Positions 23,100 to 34,638 are shown, counted from the stretch's first letter. The stretch: DNA of 64,000 nucleotides from Archegozetes longisetosus (GCA_018873245.2 JAEMBT020000006.1:4579855-4643854), one strand, 5' to 3'. Made by a program: numbers and translations. The notes: generated from the letters alone by a model not told the origin.

Positions 23100-24100
23100 T
23101 TTACAAAATTTTTTATTTCTATTCCGAAACCCAATTGCTAACAACACACTTCAAGTCTTCTACGTTCTCGAACTTCTCATGCAAATAACGCTTAAAGTTA
23201 TAAAACAGATAGCAATCCGATAGCAGAAGGTCCATGAATATGCGAAATGTAGCTGAACGTCAAACGCTTTTTGACGAAATACATCAGTTACCCAGCGATT
23301 AATGTGAACTCGAGTCTTGTGTGATAATAACACATCTCATCACAACAGATCTTTTAGTGCAGATTTCGTAAGCCAATTTCCGTATTAAGTTGACGTAACA
23401 ATGGTCAGCAACATTTGACATTGAGAAACGAAGTCGATTAAAACAATACACGTTCATCCCAGAAAAATACAGTCATTACTTTATGAGATATTTTTCTTAT
23501 TTTTGGAATGGCTAGTTCTGCGTTTCCGAGTTTCCACCTATCAACATCAAATGCTTGTAGCTCCGTATAGAGTAACCATATTTCATCGCAAGTCACTGGT
23601 CTGCGCTTGTAATCATATCATTGATTCTCGTATAGATCAACGAACTTTGCGCAAATAATCACCTTTATTCCCAGTCGTTGTTAGATTGAATTTTTGAAAT
23701 CTTTCACGCTGACTTAGTGCAAATATGACAATCAGCTATATCAAATACTTGTTGCTTATCGGTGTTCTATTACTCGATTATTCAATAAGCGGAATCCTCC
23801 TACCAACGAAGATGACTTCTCTATGGTATCATATTTTCTTAAGTTGTTGTAGGTCGCCCATTACGCGGCTGATCAACAGTTGAAGTACATCCGTACTTTC
23901 AAAATTCGTTGATCAAATTTACACGCTATCCACTTTCATGTGTTAATATCTTAAGTGGTATTCTATCTATGATAATTTTTTTGAGCATTTGTTTCGTTCT
24001 CTAGAACTAAAAGCTTGATTACCGCACTAAACCTAATGAATTCACTGATGTCTTCCATAATATTCTACTTAAATTACTTCTGCGCTTTACACGCTTCTAC
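23100..24100 (-). pseudogene. Mariner transposase pseudogene
   Basis: The minus strand reads LLLSDCYLFYNFKRYLHEKF followed by ENVEDLKCVVSNWVSE (about 23115-23240). This corresponds to the SDYHLF block and C terminus of mariner transposases. The upstream part is recognisable only in fragments. Stops and frameshifts are frequent. It is the coding relic of the TA-flanked element 20851-24192. Confidence 0.6.
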
Positions 24101-24229
24101 GTTTAGATGTAACTCGCCCTGTACTACTGATTTGCAAGACCTCATATACAACAATTTATCATTGTAGCAAAGAATAAACTTGCATCACCCGATATCTGAC
24201 TACAATTTATAAAATTATGTCACCAGTAT

Positions 24230-24500
24230 GCTTCTACGTCAAAATGTCGCCCCAAAAATGTCGCCACCAATAATGTCGCCGAAAATAATGTCGCCGTTAA
24301 AAAATATCGCCGCCAATAATGTCGCCGAAAATAATGTCGCCGGTAAAAAATATCGCCGCCAATAATGTCGCCGAAAATAATGTCGCCGGTAAAAAATATC
24401 GCCGCCAATAATGTCGCCGAAAATAATGTCGCCGGTAAAAAATATCGCCGCCAATAATGTCGCCGAAAATAATGTCGCCGGTAAATAATGTCGCTTTATA
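24230..24500. repeat. MULE left terminal repeat: 46-bp minisatellite
   Basis: After the first 36 bases the arm becomes a tandem array of a 46-base unit made of ATAATGTCGCC, GAAAATAATGTCGCC and GGTAAAAAATATCGCC words, about five copies. The array translates into repetitive open frames on the minus strand, which are not genes. The right arm (33199-33302) has the same words in reverse orientation but fewer copies, so the left arm has expanded. Confidence 0.9.
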
Positions 24501-24700
24501 ATAATTTTGTATATTGAAACAAGTCTAGAATTGAATTTTAAGTTTATAATCTGTTGACAATAATGAGCGTGCTCGGGAAAAATTTTGCGCTCAGTGCTCG
24601 GTGCTCGAGCACTGTTTCAAACTTTATATCTATTGAAATGTTATATAAAATTGTTTATATCTTAAAGTTATAACCATAAACATATGTAATGCGAAATATA

Positions 24701-26105
24701 TTAGATGATTTCATAATGGACTTCAAACTTTTTTCAATATTATTTTTCAAATATTTCCGAAATGATACAAGGTATCAAAGTATGTTTTATACTAATCTTC
24801 GACACATTTGCCACGTGCAAGGGTGATGCTCTCCAGCGGTCAGGTAGCATCATGATACCCAAAGATTCGTGTTTTTCGTTAATGTCCCGAATTACAGCTG
24901 CGTAATCCCTTATGAGCTCATCTTGACTCTGGAACTGCTTCCCCTTGTTTGGTACTTTTATACGATGGATAGCGTCCATATCCGGCGGTGACATATCAGG
25001 GTTATATGGTGGGTGCTCCAATTCTTCCCAACGTTTTTCTTGCAGAAACTCCCTAATAATGCGATGTTTATGGGGTCTGGCATTGTCATGTAATATGATG
25101 GGACGTCCAAATTTTTTCGATTAACTTCGGGAAGCACACGACGTTCGAGGAAGTTAAGATAAGTGACACTGTCAACAGTACTTCCTTCAGGTAAAATCTC
25201 GTATGTGAAGACCTGCTTCTTCCAAAGTGCCAAAATCATAATGCATTTCCATTGTTGAGGTTCTTCCTTTAATATCTTGGGTCTACGACAAATAGGAAAA
25301 AAAATGCGGTGAAAAAAATTTTTCAGAAAATTTTTTTTTTCATTTCCGCATAACTACGGTTTTTGTCCGGGCAATAGCCATTCACTAGCGGCCCTAGACT
25401 CTTGTGGGTCATATGATTTAATCCATGTCTTATCGATGGCGATTATCTTATTCAGAAAATCACGTTCCCTTTGATAACGTGCAAGATGTTTACCTGCTAT
25501 ATTCATTCTTGCTTGCTGTTGTCTCTCAGTCAATTCGTGAGGGACCCACCTGGACTTAATTTTTCTGGCTCCGATTTCTTTGAGAAGTCTCCATAAGCTT
25601 GCATGAGACATTTGAGTTTCATATAAGAGATCTTCCGTACGCATTCCCTCGCTCTCCAATATCAGCTGCCCAACCATGTCTTTATTTTCTTCTGTAACCA
25701 CATCTCGTGGTCTTCCGGGTCCAGATATATTTTCTATATCTGTGCGCTTTCCGTCTTTAAAATCATTATACCAGGTGTATACTTGCCTTTCACTTAAATG
25801 GCCTTGAGGAGCAGCAGTTGCCAGTTGTGTCGCAACAACTCTTGGAGCTGTGCCCAGTAATACACTTAACTTTATAAATGATCGCTGGTCCTCTGGAGTG
25901 ACACTCTCCCGAAGTTGGTCTAAAATTGGGGCCTCGATACTTTTTAATGCCAATACGGCAAGAATCAACACAATTAGTTGAAGGGCCATCATTTAATAGT
26001 ACACTAACTAGTGATGAGTTAGAAGTATTAACCTATTGACTAAAGTTAATAATAGCGTAATTTTATCTTATCAAAAAGTTTGAAGTCCATTATGAAATCA
26101 TCTAA
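24701..26105 (-). mobile_element. Mariner element with intact inverted ends, nested in the MULE
   Basis: The ends are perfect inverted repeats of at least 30 bases, beginning TTAGATGATTTCATAATGGA, with TA on both sides (24699-24700 and 26106-26107). The length of 1405 bp is normal for mariner. The good preservation of the ends compared with other elements here suggests a fairly recent insertion, though the transposase has frameshifts. Confidence 0.9.
24740..25992 (-). pseudogene. Mariner DD34D transposase, frameshifted
   Basis: Reading on the minus strand from 25992: an N-terminal helix-turn-helix region with SERQVYTWYNDFKDGKRTD, the linker GPGRPRDVV, then the first catalytic Asp in IAIDKTWIKSYDPQE (about 25425). 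The frame breaks at about 25355 and again near 25100. The second Asp is in HDNARPH and the third in HPPYNPDMSPPD, with exactly 34 residues between them, which defines DD34D mariners. The end reads PDRWRASPLHV. The enzyme would cut and paste at TA sites; at least two frameshifts disable it as it stands. Confidence 0.88.
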
Positions 26106-28278
26106 TATATAAAACGTCAAAAGTGATATTAAGTGCCTTTATGCTTAGTATGATAATTGATGTTATTTTGCAATAAAATAAGTCATTTTTTATAGAAAGA
26201 ATGAAAATAATTATTGAATACTGATTTTAAAGTTATATTCAAGTTTGTTTAGATTTGATATTAATATTAAATTCTAATTAAACTTTTGAAATGAGTTCTC
26301 GAAGTGAATGAAGTGATGACATAGATATTGATATAATTAGTGATACAGAAGTAGGGCGAATAGACGTCCAGATTTGAGCTGAATAAATAAATACTTCTAT
26401 CACAAATGCTTTATCTTATTAATAATTCAGTGTATATAAATTCTAAGCTAACGTATTTTAATCTACTGAAATTGCTCGCCATTAATTTCTTGTTCAGAAT
26501 TTTACAATTATGTCAAACATAACTTAAGCTACTTAATGCTGCAAAATCACAGAAGAGATTTAATTAATTTCATGGTAGAAATGTTGTAGCTTTTTATATT
26601 CATTGCGTAGTGCAAATAAATTTTAAAACAAGGAATATCTCAAAGGGAGCACTTCAATATTTTTGTATAGATTTGGTCTCTCCGAGATTTGATCACTCTT
26701 TACAGAAGTGGAAAAATGAGGCAAATAGAAAAAGTGACTTTCATTAATTTTATTAATGAAAAATTACTTAAATTCAAGTATTATTCTCAGAAGTATTAGC
26801 ATAAAATTTCAAAAACTGTTATGAAATGACATTATATTAATCAACATTCTATTTCATCGAGCAAATGAAAATTACTTCTTTTTCAAAGCTCCAGAAGAGC
26901 CAAAACTATTTTAGATTTGATGTTAAACATAAGTGCTCGGTGCTCAGGCTCGAATTTCGACTATAAAACAATTTTTGACCGAGTTGTGTTGATATATTCT
27001 TAAGATGTTCGAAATTGATTTTCTGCTTTCCTTTTAAAATTTCCAAGGTAAAAATCTATTTCGATTTCGTTATTTACCGATTTTCGGTCATTTAGGAATC
27101 TGATAGCACTCAGTTTTTGATTTAAATTCAGTACAATAAAGTTCTAAATGCAAAAATCAGTTCTGAGTTATTCATGATAGAAACAGAGTAGAATCCAATT
27201 GAACAGTGGAATATTCGCACTCCACATACATTACTCGGTAACATATTTCAGAAAATTATTCCTCAACTCATTGTTGGTGTATAACAACACAGAACTTTAT
27301 AGTATTAAGGCGAAGATATGTTTATATGTATAGTCGAGAAATAAAGTCCTTCCTATCAGCTAATCAAAAAATAAATCTTCTTTTCCTTATCAATTTTGAT
27401 TAGAAGAGAACTATTAGTATGAAGTTCTTATCTTTTGTTATGACATTTTATACTTTAAAATTATTCAAATAGAAAAAACAGAAAAATGGCATTTTCTTCA
27501 ATTGCGCGAAGTACAATTTATAAATTCTTATCTGCCATTATTACCGGTAAACACTGATCGCTTAGTAACACACATTACTCCTATTTGTTTACATATTTAA
27601 CAAAAATTTTCAGAAAATGCAAAACCTGTTTGACCAAATCTTTTAGCCCGTTCTTTTAACAATTTTATAATCTAAAGTTAAAGCGCGCACGATATCTTTT
27701 TAATTTCATATCTCTTCCTAACATCATATTGGTTTGATTGCATCCAATTTTCAGTGATTGGCTGACCACTAACTCGATGCACATCAATAAGAAACTGCAT
27801 GTTTTGTTTTTATCAAAATGATATGTGCTTTTTAGCAAAAACGTGCACAAAATGTTTTTCAATACGTTACGAAAAGAGTTCTTTTCGTAATACTCAACTT
27901 TAACTCTTTTGATAATACCGTCTCATATCAGATTAGATAAAAATTTGAAAGTCTTAATTTCTTATCAATTATTTTGTGATGGGAAGGACTTTATTTCTCG
28001 AGTGTAGATTATAATTTCATTGAGTAAGTTTAAGCAAATTTTGAGATTTCTCTCGGGAACATTGAGACAAACACTTTTTAACACAGGTGTTAATTCATAA
28101 ATAGGTTTTGATTAAAATGATAAGAACTATTTGAACTCTCGTACACTAACTATAGCTTCATTTTCGATTTGGTTTTCAATCGATCAACTTGTCAACTGAA
28201 AGACTTTCATTTTTCATTTGTAGTTTTCAATTTTAAGGTAAAAGTTAATTATTAAATTATTTAATTTCTTATTTACAG

Positions 28279-28520
28279 CTACTTGCCCGTGAAACACACT
28301 TGTTCAATGACACCTATGGTCTGCCATTGTTGGGTGTGTACAATGCTATAGCAGAATAGCATTGGCTTCACGGTTCCTGGCGCTGCAGACTCTCGAGTCT
28401 GAAAAGGGATTTCTGCCTGGACTAGCCCATAGCCAGGATCTCGTCCAGCGTATTCCCCTCCCAGGATCCACTTAAGGCACCCTGAGTGAAGGTATTGTGT
28501 TTTTCTGGCCTAAGCTCAAT
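28279..28520 (+). ncRNA. GC-rich island of consecutive hairpins, possible structured RNA
   Basis: Inside AT-rich transposon sequence, this block contains several perfect or near-perfect stems. CCGTGAA (28287) pairs with TTCACGG (28367) and encloses CAATGCTAT/ATAGCATTG (28341-28364). Then follow CAGACT-CTCG-AGTCTG (28386-28401), CTGGAC/GTCCAG (28417-28448) and CACTTA/TGAGTG (28469-28488). A splice-acceptor-like TTATTTACAG precedes it. I do not recognise a known snRNA, RNase P/MRP or SRP RNA. A short open frame at the start (26 codons) is an alternative reading. Inference only. Confidence 0.4.
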
Positions 28521-29300
28521 GCAACGCCTGCCCTAACTTTAAACTACGACAAAATGAATTAAATGATAAGATACGATTGATCAGAGTGTTGGCTGTTTTA
28601 AACTTCATGAAAATATGAAAAAACTTAGAATATTCTCATTTAAAAAATTAAATTCTATTAAAATTTAATTAATCTAGAAATATAGATTAGGATGTTCAGG
28701 AACAGATAGAATTGTATTTAATTTTTTAGAATTTCTAATGAAATCCATTTTTTATTATAAATCGAATAATATAATCGTAATTGAATATAATTATTTAAAC
28801 TAAATAACCTAATTAGATCAGTTTTCAATACTGCTTTAATTTTAGAGTTTCGCGAGAAAATCAATGATAAATGCTTTTTATATCATTAAGTTATCCTCAT
28901 ATCTTACAACCATTTAGTTGACTCTATGTATTAACAGATCAATTTTAAAATGAAATAACTTTTTGTAGCCCAATAAATTATTTTTAATTAATTATGTCTA
29001 AAGAATAGATCTATTTTCAAGCTTATTCTGTTTTTCTGTTGTATCCAAAGTACCGAGAATAATGTTGATAATAAACATTAATGAACATTTTTAGTGTACT
29101 TTTGAACGTAGAATCCGAATATGCGATTAGTTTTACTCAAACTATCATAGTTTCTATTCTAGAACATGAAAAATCTATTTTTTCTGATTCTTTACACCGC
29201 AAAACAATCATGTTTTATTTACTATGGAAATTTTTCTATTACAGTTCTCAAAAAGTGTCTATAGAATTCTAAAATTCTAACATCCTTTTTAGAATTAAAA

Positions 29301-30705
29301 ATGTCATTCGAATTCATCAAAAGCCAAAGGGTCGTGATTTATTGGTTCGAAATGGTTTCACTTTCCGTTTGGAAAAAACCAAACTGGATAAAAAAAATTT
29401 GGAAATGTACTGAATATCATTCAAAGAAATGCAGTGCACGATACCACACTATTCAAGATCGTTTGATAGAAATAAGAGATCACAATCATGTTCCCTCTAT
29501 TTCAAAAATCGAAACACGTCAAGTCATGAATGATATTAAAGAAAAAGCAAAGTCAACAGTCGAGTCGATAGGTCGAATCGTAGCAATAACCACAGCAAAT
29601 ATTCCAAATGCAGTAGCTGGAAGTTTACCCTCTGTTTCATTGATTAAGCGAAGGATTCAGCGATCTAGGAGACAGTCGAACGTTAAATTTCCTAATCCAA
29701 AAGATTTGACTGAGTTGGTTCTTCCAATAGAATTCACTAAAACAATCAGAGGGGTGCAATTCCTAATGTATGATAGTGGTCCAAATAACGACAGAATTTT
29801 AATATTCACAACTTATCAAAATTTGGATTTGATGGCTGACAATACAAATTGGTTTGCTGATGGTACTTTTAGGACAACTCCTCCATTATTTGGACAAATC
29901 TACACAATACATGCAATTTTCAGAGATAAGGTTATACCAACTGTTTTTGTTTTAATGCCTGATAAAAAAGAAGAATCCTATGGTCGAGTCTTTAATGCTT
30001 TGAAAAATCTTAGACCAAATTTTCAACTTGCATCGATTTTAACAGATTTTGAAAAATCTTCCTTGAACGCATTTAAGAGAGCATTTCCTCAAACTGTTCA
30101 CAGGGGAAGCTTTTTCCATTTTATTCAATGTATTTGGAGAAGAATCGAAGGAAATCCTGCAATTAATAATAGATATAGAACAGACTCCGATTTCGCGCTC
30201 CATATAAGACAATTGGCATCTCTAACATTTGTTCCAACTGGTGATATCATTGCATCATTTGAGGAACTGGTCAATTCTCAATATTTCGAAGATAATTACG
30301 ATTCAATGAAGTTTGTGTTCGATTATTTCGAAGATACATGGATTGGCAGACTGAGAGCAACCAGAAATAATAACATTCGAAATGCACCGAAATATCCTCA
30401 TTCTTTATGGAATTGTTATTCGGCTACACTTGTCAAGAACAAATAATGCCATCGAGTGCTGGCATAACGCGTTTGCTCAGTTATTAGGCATGAAGTATCC
30501 ATCAATCTGGAAGTTTATTGATGGTATCAAATATCAGCAGAGTCGTAATGAGTTAGATATTAAACAAATAATTGCCAGATATAACACTCAATCAAGGAAA
30601 AGAGTTTATAAGGACACTGCATCTAATATTAAATCCATTGTTCAAGATTATGAAGGTACACAAATATTAAGTTACTTAAGAGAAATCGCCCAAAATTTTG
30701 AATAA
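29301..30705 (+). pseudogene. FLYWCH/MULE transposase, two frameshifts
   Basis: The N-terminal FLYWCH zinc finger is visible across two frames: RNGFTFRLEKTKLDKK in one and WKCTEYHSKKCSARYH then HNH in the next. The break falls in an A run near 29390. The MULE catalytic domain follows in one frame: FADGTFRTTPPLFGQIYTIH (first Asp), ASILTDFEKSSLNAFKRAFP (second Asp), then a GSFFHFIQCIWRRI segment equal to the usual C-x-FHF motif, and FEDTWIG. A second shift near 30430 separates the last part, RTNNAIECWHNAF to the stop at 30703, a standard MULE ending. With one-base shifts and otherwise open frames, decay is mild; it may be recent or partly a sequence error. It encodes the cut-and-paste enzyme of the surrounding 9-kb element. 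Confidence 0.88.
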
Positions 30706-31782
30706 CAGGTTTAATTTCAATATTTTACTCTTGAATGTTTAATTTTATCACAACACGTATTTGAAATTTAACTTTAAAATGAAAATAACTGATTAAAATA
30801 TTCATTGTATCTCCACTCAATATTCGACTTTTACTTTTTGTAAACTTATTAACTCGATTTACGAATAAATTAGGAGCAACGCTCAAGTAGAAAATATAAT
30901 TTTTATTACTTATTTTAACACTTTGTAGCTAATATGCACACGTGCTCATTTGTATAATTAATTCGAAAAGCAGATGCACAAAGACCTCTAGTGCTAGAGG
31001 TCTTAACAAAAATAACTTTACATTTACAAGACAATATCATAAATTACGCCCTGTTTTTCAATCTTCGGTATTACTTAATTGAAATTATATCTGTTGATTA
31101 CGGCTTTTTCAGTTGAGAAGCAATATAAACCCTTTCTCTATACTTTATATTATGTTTATTGTGAATTTTCATAATTTAGCCATAATTTAATCGCAATTTT
31201 ACCGCACTTTAATCACGAATATATCACTTTTTAAACTCCAATTTAATATTATTCGATTTAAAATAACGTCCAGTTGTTTGATTAAAGATCCACCACAATG
31301 TAATTAAAATATAGCAAAATACTTTAACGGCTTTTATATAATGAATTCATTTTCATGTTTGTGTAGAAATGTTTTTATTGATTAACTTTTTTCGTATAAT
31401 TAAGACTTCTATCGCTAGAGGTTTCTGTACATATGCTTTTTAGATTTATAATAGGTTAATAAGGCTATCACGCGCGGTAACATTATAAAAATTAAGGGTC
31501 AACCCTAATCGATAGTACTTATCAAGATAAATCGATTGATAAAATATTTATTAAACGATATCTACCTGCTTAAAAGTTATGCCCAATTTTTATTTTTATT
31601 TTTTTTGTTCATAATCCATTTAAAGATGGGAAGAACTTACTATGTATCAATTAAAGAGTCAAATCCATAGAACACTTCGAGATAATTTAATTGGTGTAAA
31701 AGTCTTTGAGCCGCGTCAACTAGCTCATGAAGTAAAGATACTAAATGGAGACTTATCATTTTATTCTGATAAAAAATTGGCA

Positions 31783-32936
31783 GGTATTCTCGGGAATAAG
31801 GGAAACCGAATTTCAAAAAAACTTTTGCATGAACCGATTTCTCTTTTCAAAAGAAAAATAAAAATCAAACCCCATCCACCGGAAACACCCCCTTCACGAG
31901 TTACGCCCTCTCAATTTTTTTGCGAATTTTCAGATTTTATTCAATTTTTACATAATTTTCATAATATATTTCGATAGAAATCAATTCCTCTCATCATAGG
32001 AAAAATAAAAATCCCTCCCCTTGAAAATTTCGAAATTTTCGGTTTCAGAATGGAAATGAACTGGTTTCGCTGTTACTGCAGCTCATCAGTTCTGGGTATG
32101 GAATTTCCAACCAGAAGACCAGTTTATTCTTCATCGGTCCTGGCAGACCGGATATGTAGTTTATTCTAAATAATGAGATAAAAATAATGAGTATACTCTT
32201 AACTAATTTGGACAAAGCTAAAAATATATATATTTGCTATACCTCAACAAATTGCACATGCTTAACCTAACCTATCAAACCAAATCTATCCGGCCCATAT
32301 CCTTGCTTCTCTACTGGCAATCTTGAGTCGTTCATTAGATCTATTCCGAAACCCATAGGAATGTGTATTGCGGCCAGTGGTTAATTTTTAATTCTTTTTG
32401 TGATTATCAACTAGTCTGTAAACTGTAATCAAAGGATGAACGGAAAATATCAATTCACTGATATTTTATTGAGTAAATTGTGAGATCGATGATTTCATTG
32501 CTCCCTCCTGTAATTCGCAAAACTTTGAAGGGGCGTTTTCGATTTGTGGTGTTTGAATTTTTATTATACTCATGATGAGAGGGATCGATATCTATCGAAA
32601 TATATTCTGAAAATTTACTTAAATCTGAAAATTCGCAAAACTTTGGGGGTGGAAACTCTTGGGGACGTAACTCATGTAGGGGGCGTTTCGGATGGATGGA
32701 GTTTGATTTTTATTTTTCCCATGATGAGAGGAATTGATTTCTATCGAAATATATTATGAAAATTATGTGAAAATTGAATAAAATCTGAAAATTCGCAAAA
32801 AAATTGAGGGGGCGTAACTCGTGAAGGGGGCGTTTCCGGTGGATGGGGTTTGGATCTTTATTTTTCTTTTGAAAAGAGAAATCGGTTCATTCAAAAGTTT
32901 TTTTGAAATTCGGTTTCCCTTATTCCCGAGAATACC
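31783..32936. repeat. Large inverted repeat with extra sub-repeat inside the MULE
   Basis: The left arm (31783 to about 32016) and right arm (about 32702-32936) are over 90 percent alike as reverse complements; both begin GGTATTCTCGGGAATAAGGG. A third, more diverged copy lies at about 32510-32690 in the right-arm orientation. The 111-codon open frame at 31642-31977 runs over the left arm and is probably not a gene. It may be a fold-back MITE that landed in the MULE or a sub-terminal structure of the MULE itself. Confidence 0.8.
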
Positions 32937-33198
32937 CCAATTGTCTACTTATGAATGAGCTTCCTTGGTAAAAGGTCCAGATCATACTCCTATTCATGTA
33001 TTCCATTAATCATTTTCTACAAATTATTATATCTTTTATTACTATAACTAAATAAAAAATGAACTCATTCTAACAAAATATTTTCAAAGTTATTTTATTT
33101 TTGTTAATTTTACTTGGAATGCATATATAAAAAAATCTTGAAACCGAAAATTTTTGTGTAAAGTTTTATATAGGGAAATTTTTACAGGAGAAATTTTA

Positions 33199-33302
33199 GT
33201 ATGGCGACATTATTTACCGGCGACATTTTTTGTATAGCGACATTATTTTCGGCGACATTTTTTACGGGCGACATTTTTGGGGCGACATTTTGACTTAGAA
33301 GC
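33199..33302. repeat. MULE right terminal repeat
   Basis: About 104 bases of GGCGACATT-type words, the reverse complement of the left terminal repeat, ending TTTTGACTTAGAAGC directly before the second CACCAGTAT. It contains fewer minisatellite units than the left end. Confidence 0.9.
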
Positions 33303-33483
33303 CACCAGTATATTTATACAAAAACAATTATTAGCCACACTTATAGCGAAGTCGTCGGAAAATTTAACCACATTCAAAACATTAGTAACGATTTCGACAT
33401 TTCAACGTTTGCAGAACTCTTATCTTTGATATTCTTGGTTTTATCATTTTTAAACAATCGCTACTCTGTCATTAACAATTATA

Positions 33484-33732
33484 TCAAGTGAAGTTAATAA
33501 ATTTTTTATTCTCTATCAACTCATCTTCAAAGTATTCTCTAGCAATAGCGTCTTTCACATCTTCAAATCCAGCTACGTTTACTAGTTCTTTATTCCCCAT
33601 GTCATAGTTATTATAAATTATAAGTATGAAACCTATGTCATGGAGTGTAGGAGTCGAATTGTCAAACTCATTTGGAGTGTTAACTGGATTGTAGCAGAAT
33701 ACATAGCCAGTTTTCGTTAGGTAATAAGTATG
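33484..33732 (-). CDS. Terminal exon of an unknown protein (orphan)
   Basis: The minus strand is open for 83 codons ending in TGA at 33484-33486. A plausible acceptor (GTCATTAAG) lies just before position 33732. The reading has normal protein composition: YLTKTGYVFCYNPVNTPNEF, then LHDIGFILIIYNNYD and an acidic helix-like AREYFEDELIENKKF. No start codon fits, so it should be the last exon of a gene with exons further right. I could not find those exons between 33.8 and 35 kb, where a Tc1 relic and a MITE lie. No family recognised. It ends 170 bases from the MULE insertion, so the gene's 3' side may have been changed by that insertion. Confidence 0.5.
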   Translation of the reverse strand, partial: HTYYLTKTGYVFCYNPVNTPNEFDNSTPTLHDIGFILIIYNNYDMGNKELVNVAGFEDVKDAIAREYFEDELIENKKFINFT

Positions 33733-34094
33733 CTTAATGACAATTTAAAAACGCATTGCAATTGAAATAAAGGAATGCGTTAAAATTTAACTAGAAGACA
33801 GTTGATATCCTTATCTAAATTTCCTTTAAAACAAACTCACTTGTAGTGAAAGCACATATTATCTATATATAGTTAATTGGCTTGTATTTTTCAGTCGAGA
33901 TTTTGATTATTTGAATCTAAATGTAAATAAATTATAATATAACTACAATTAATGAAAGGACTAAAATCTTAATGAATCATACCTCGATACTTATAAATCT
34001 AGAAAAGGTTTTATTTAATAACTTTTTTATTTTTTGCGATAATCGTATTATTTTTTATCCATAAATAAATAATTATATACAAATTAATAATATA

Positions 34095-34345
34095 TATGTG
34101 TCATAGTTTGTTCCCTGTGGCATCAATGCATTTTCTAAGACGAGTGGGCATGCTACCTAGAATATTAGCCGTCAGAACTCTGCAAAATCTTATCGATCTC
34201 TTTAATCGAGAGTTCCATTTTCATGAGTTTCATAAATTGCAATTGACTTTTAATGATAACCTATAGGTGTTCTATAGAACTAAGGTTGGGAGCAATGCTG
34301 GCTAGTCCATAAGTCGAGCTGGGTCTAGCACACTGCTCCACTTCC
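34095..34345 (-). pseudogene. Tc1-like transposase C-terminal relic
   Basis: On the minus strand, YGLASIAPNLSSIEHL is a decayed form of the Tc1 block around SPDLNPIEHLW. It is followed by KSQLQFMKLMKMELSIKEID and a tail with HAHSS and CHREQ. Stops break the frame. Only the last third of the gene is recognisable. Confidence 0.5.
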
Positions 34346-34638
34346 AGGCCTCCTTTAGATACCTTTACTTGAATTTATCTTATTCTTGATGACATAAATT
34401 GTTGAAAGAGGATTTTATCAATTTTCCTAGTTTTTGGTATTTTTTATCCCGAATTTTATCATATAATAAACATTTAACCTGCGATTACCTTTCATTATCC
34501 GAATTTGTCAGAATTTTGGACTGTGAATTCGTAAGTGCTTGTTTTGTTTGTTTTATTTGTATTGATTTAAAGACCTATTAATTACCTATAAATCCATATA
34601 TGACATGATAGGATTATCTTTATATAATATGATTAAAG

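Larger units (their letters stand above)
20851..24192 (-). mobile_element. Mariner-type element, decayed and interrupted
   Basis: The ends TCGGGTTGCGCAAAAG and the reverse complement of CTTGCATCACCCGA form imperfect inverted repeats of about 40 bases (further shared words include ATCTTTGGTACAA and ATTCTTTGCTACAA). TA dinucleotides flank both sides (20849-20850 and 24193-24194). The transposase relic is on the minus strand at the right (23100-24100). The 3342-bp span is far longer than a mariner, so about 2 kb, including a Tc1-like relic, was probably inserted later. It begins only 100 bases after the receptor stop codon and may form part of that gene's 3' untranslated region. Confidence 0.65.
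24221..33311 (+). mobile_element. 9.07-kb Mutator-like element (MULE) with 9-bp target duplication
   Basis: The element proper is 24230-33302. Its outer ends, GCTTCTACGTCAAAATGTCG and the reverse complement of CGACATTTTGACTTAGAAGC, differ at one base. The match continues for at least 35 bases and then into GTCGCC-rich repeats on both sides. CACCAGTAT lies directly outside each end (24221-24229 and 33303-33311), a 9-bp target duplication typical of Mutator elements. Inside are a FLYWCH/MULE transposase (29301-30705), a nested mariner (24701-26105), a GC-rich hairpin island (28279-28520) and a large inverted repeat (31783-32936). Other parts (26.2-28.2 kb, 30.7-31.6 kb) show nothing I can name. 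Confidence 0.9.

Noticed and set aside
24220..24454. Two repetitive minus-strand open frames
   Set aside because: They are translations of the 46-bp minisatellite in the MULE left arm; because the unit shifts frame between copies the two frames repeat the same peptide offset by 46 bases.
24230..24500. CRISPR-like regular array
   Set aside because: The units are contiguous tandem repeats without unique spacers, and the DNA is eukaryotic.
31642..31977. 111-codon plus-strand frame
   Set aside because: Most of it runs over one arm of the large inverted repeat; the other arm is similar DNA in the opposite direction, so there is no sign of coding selection.
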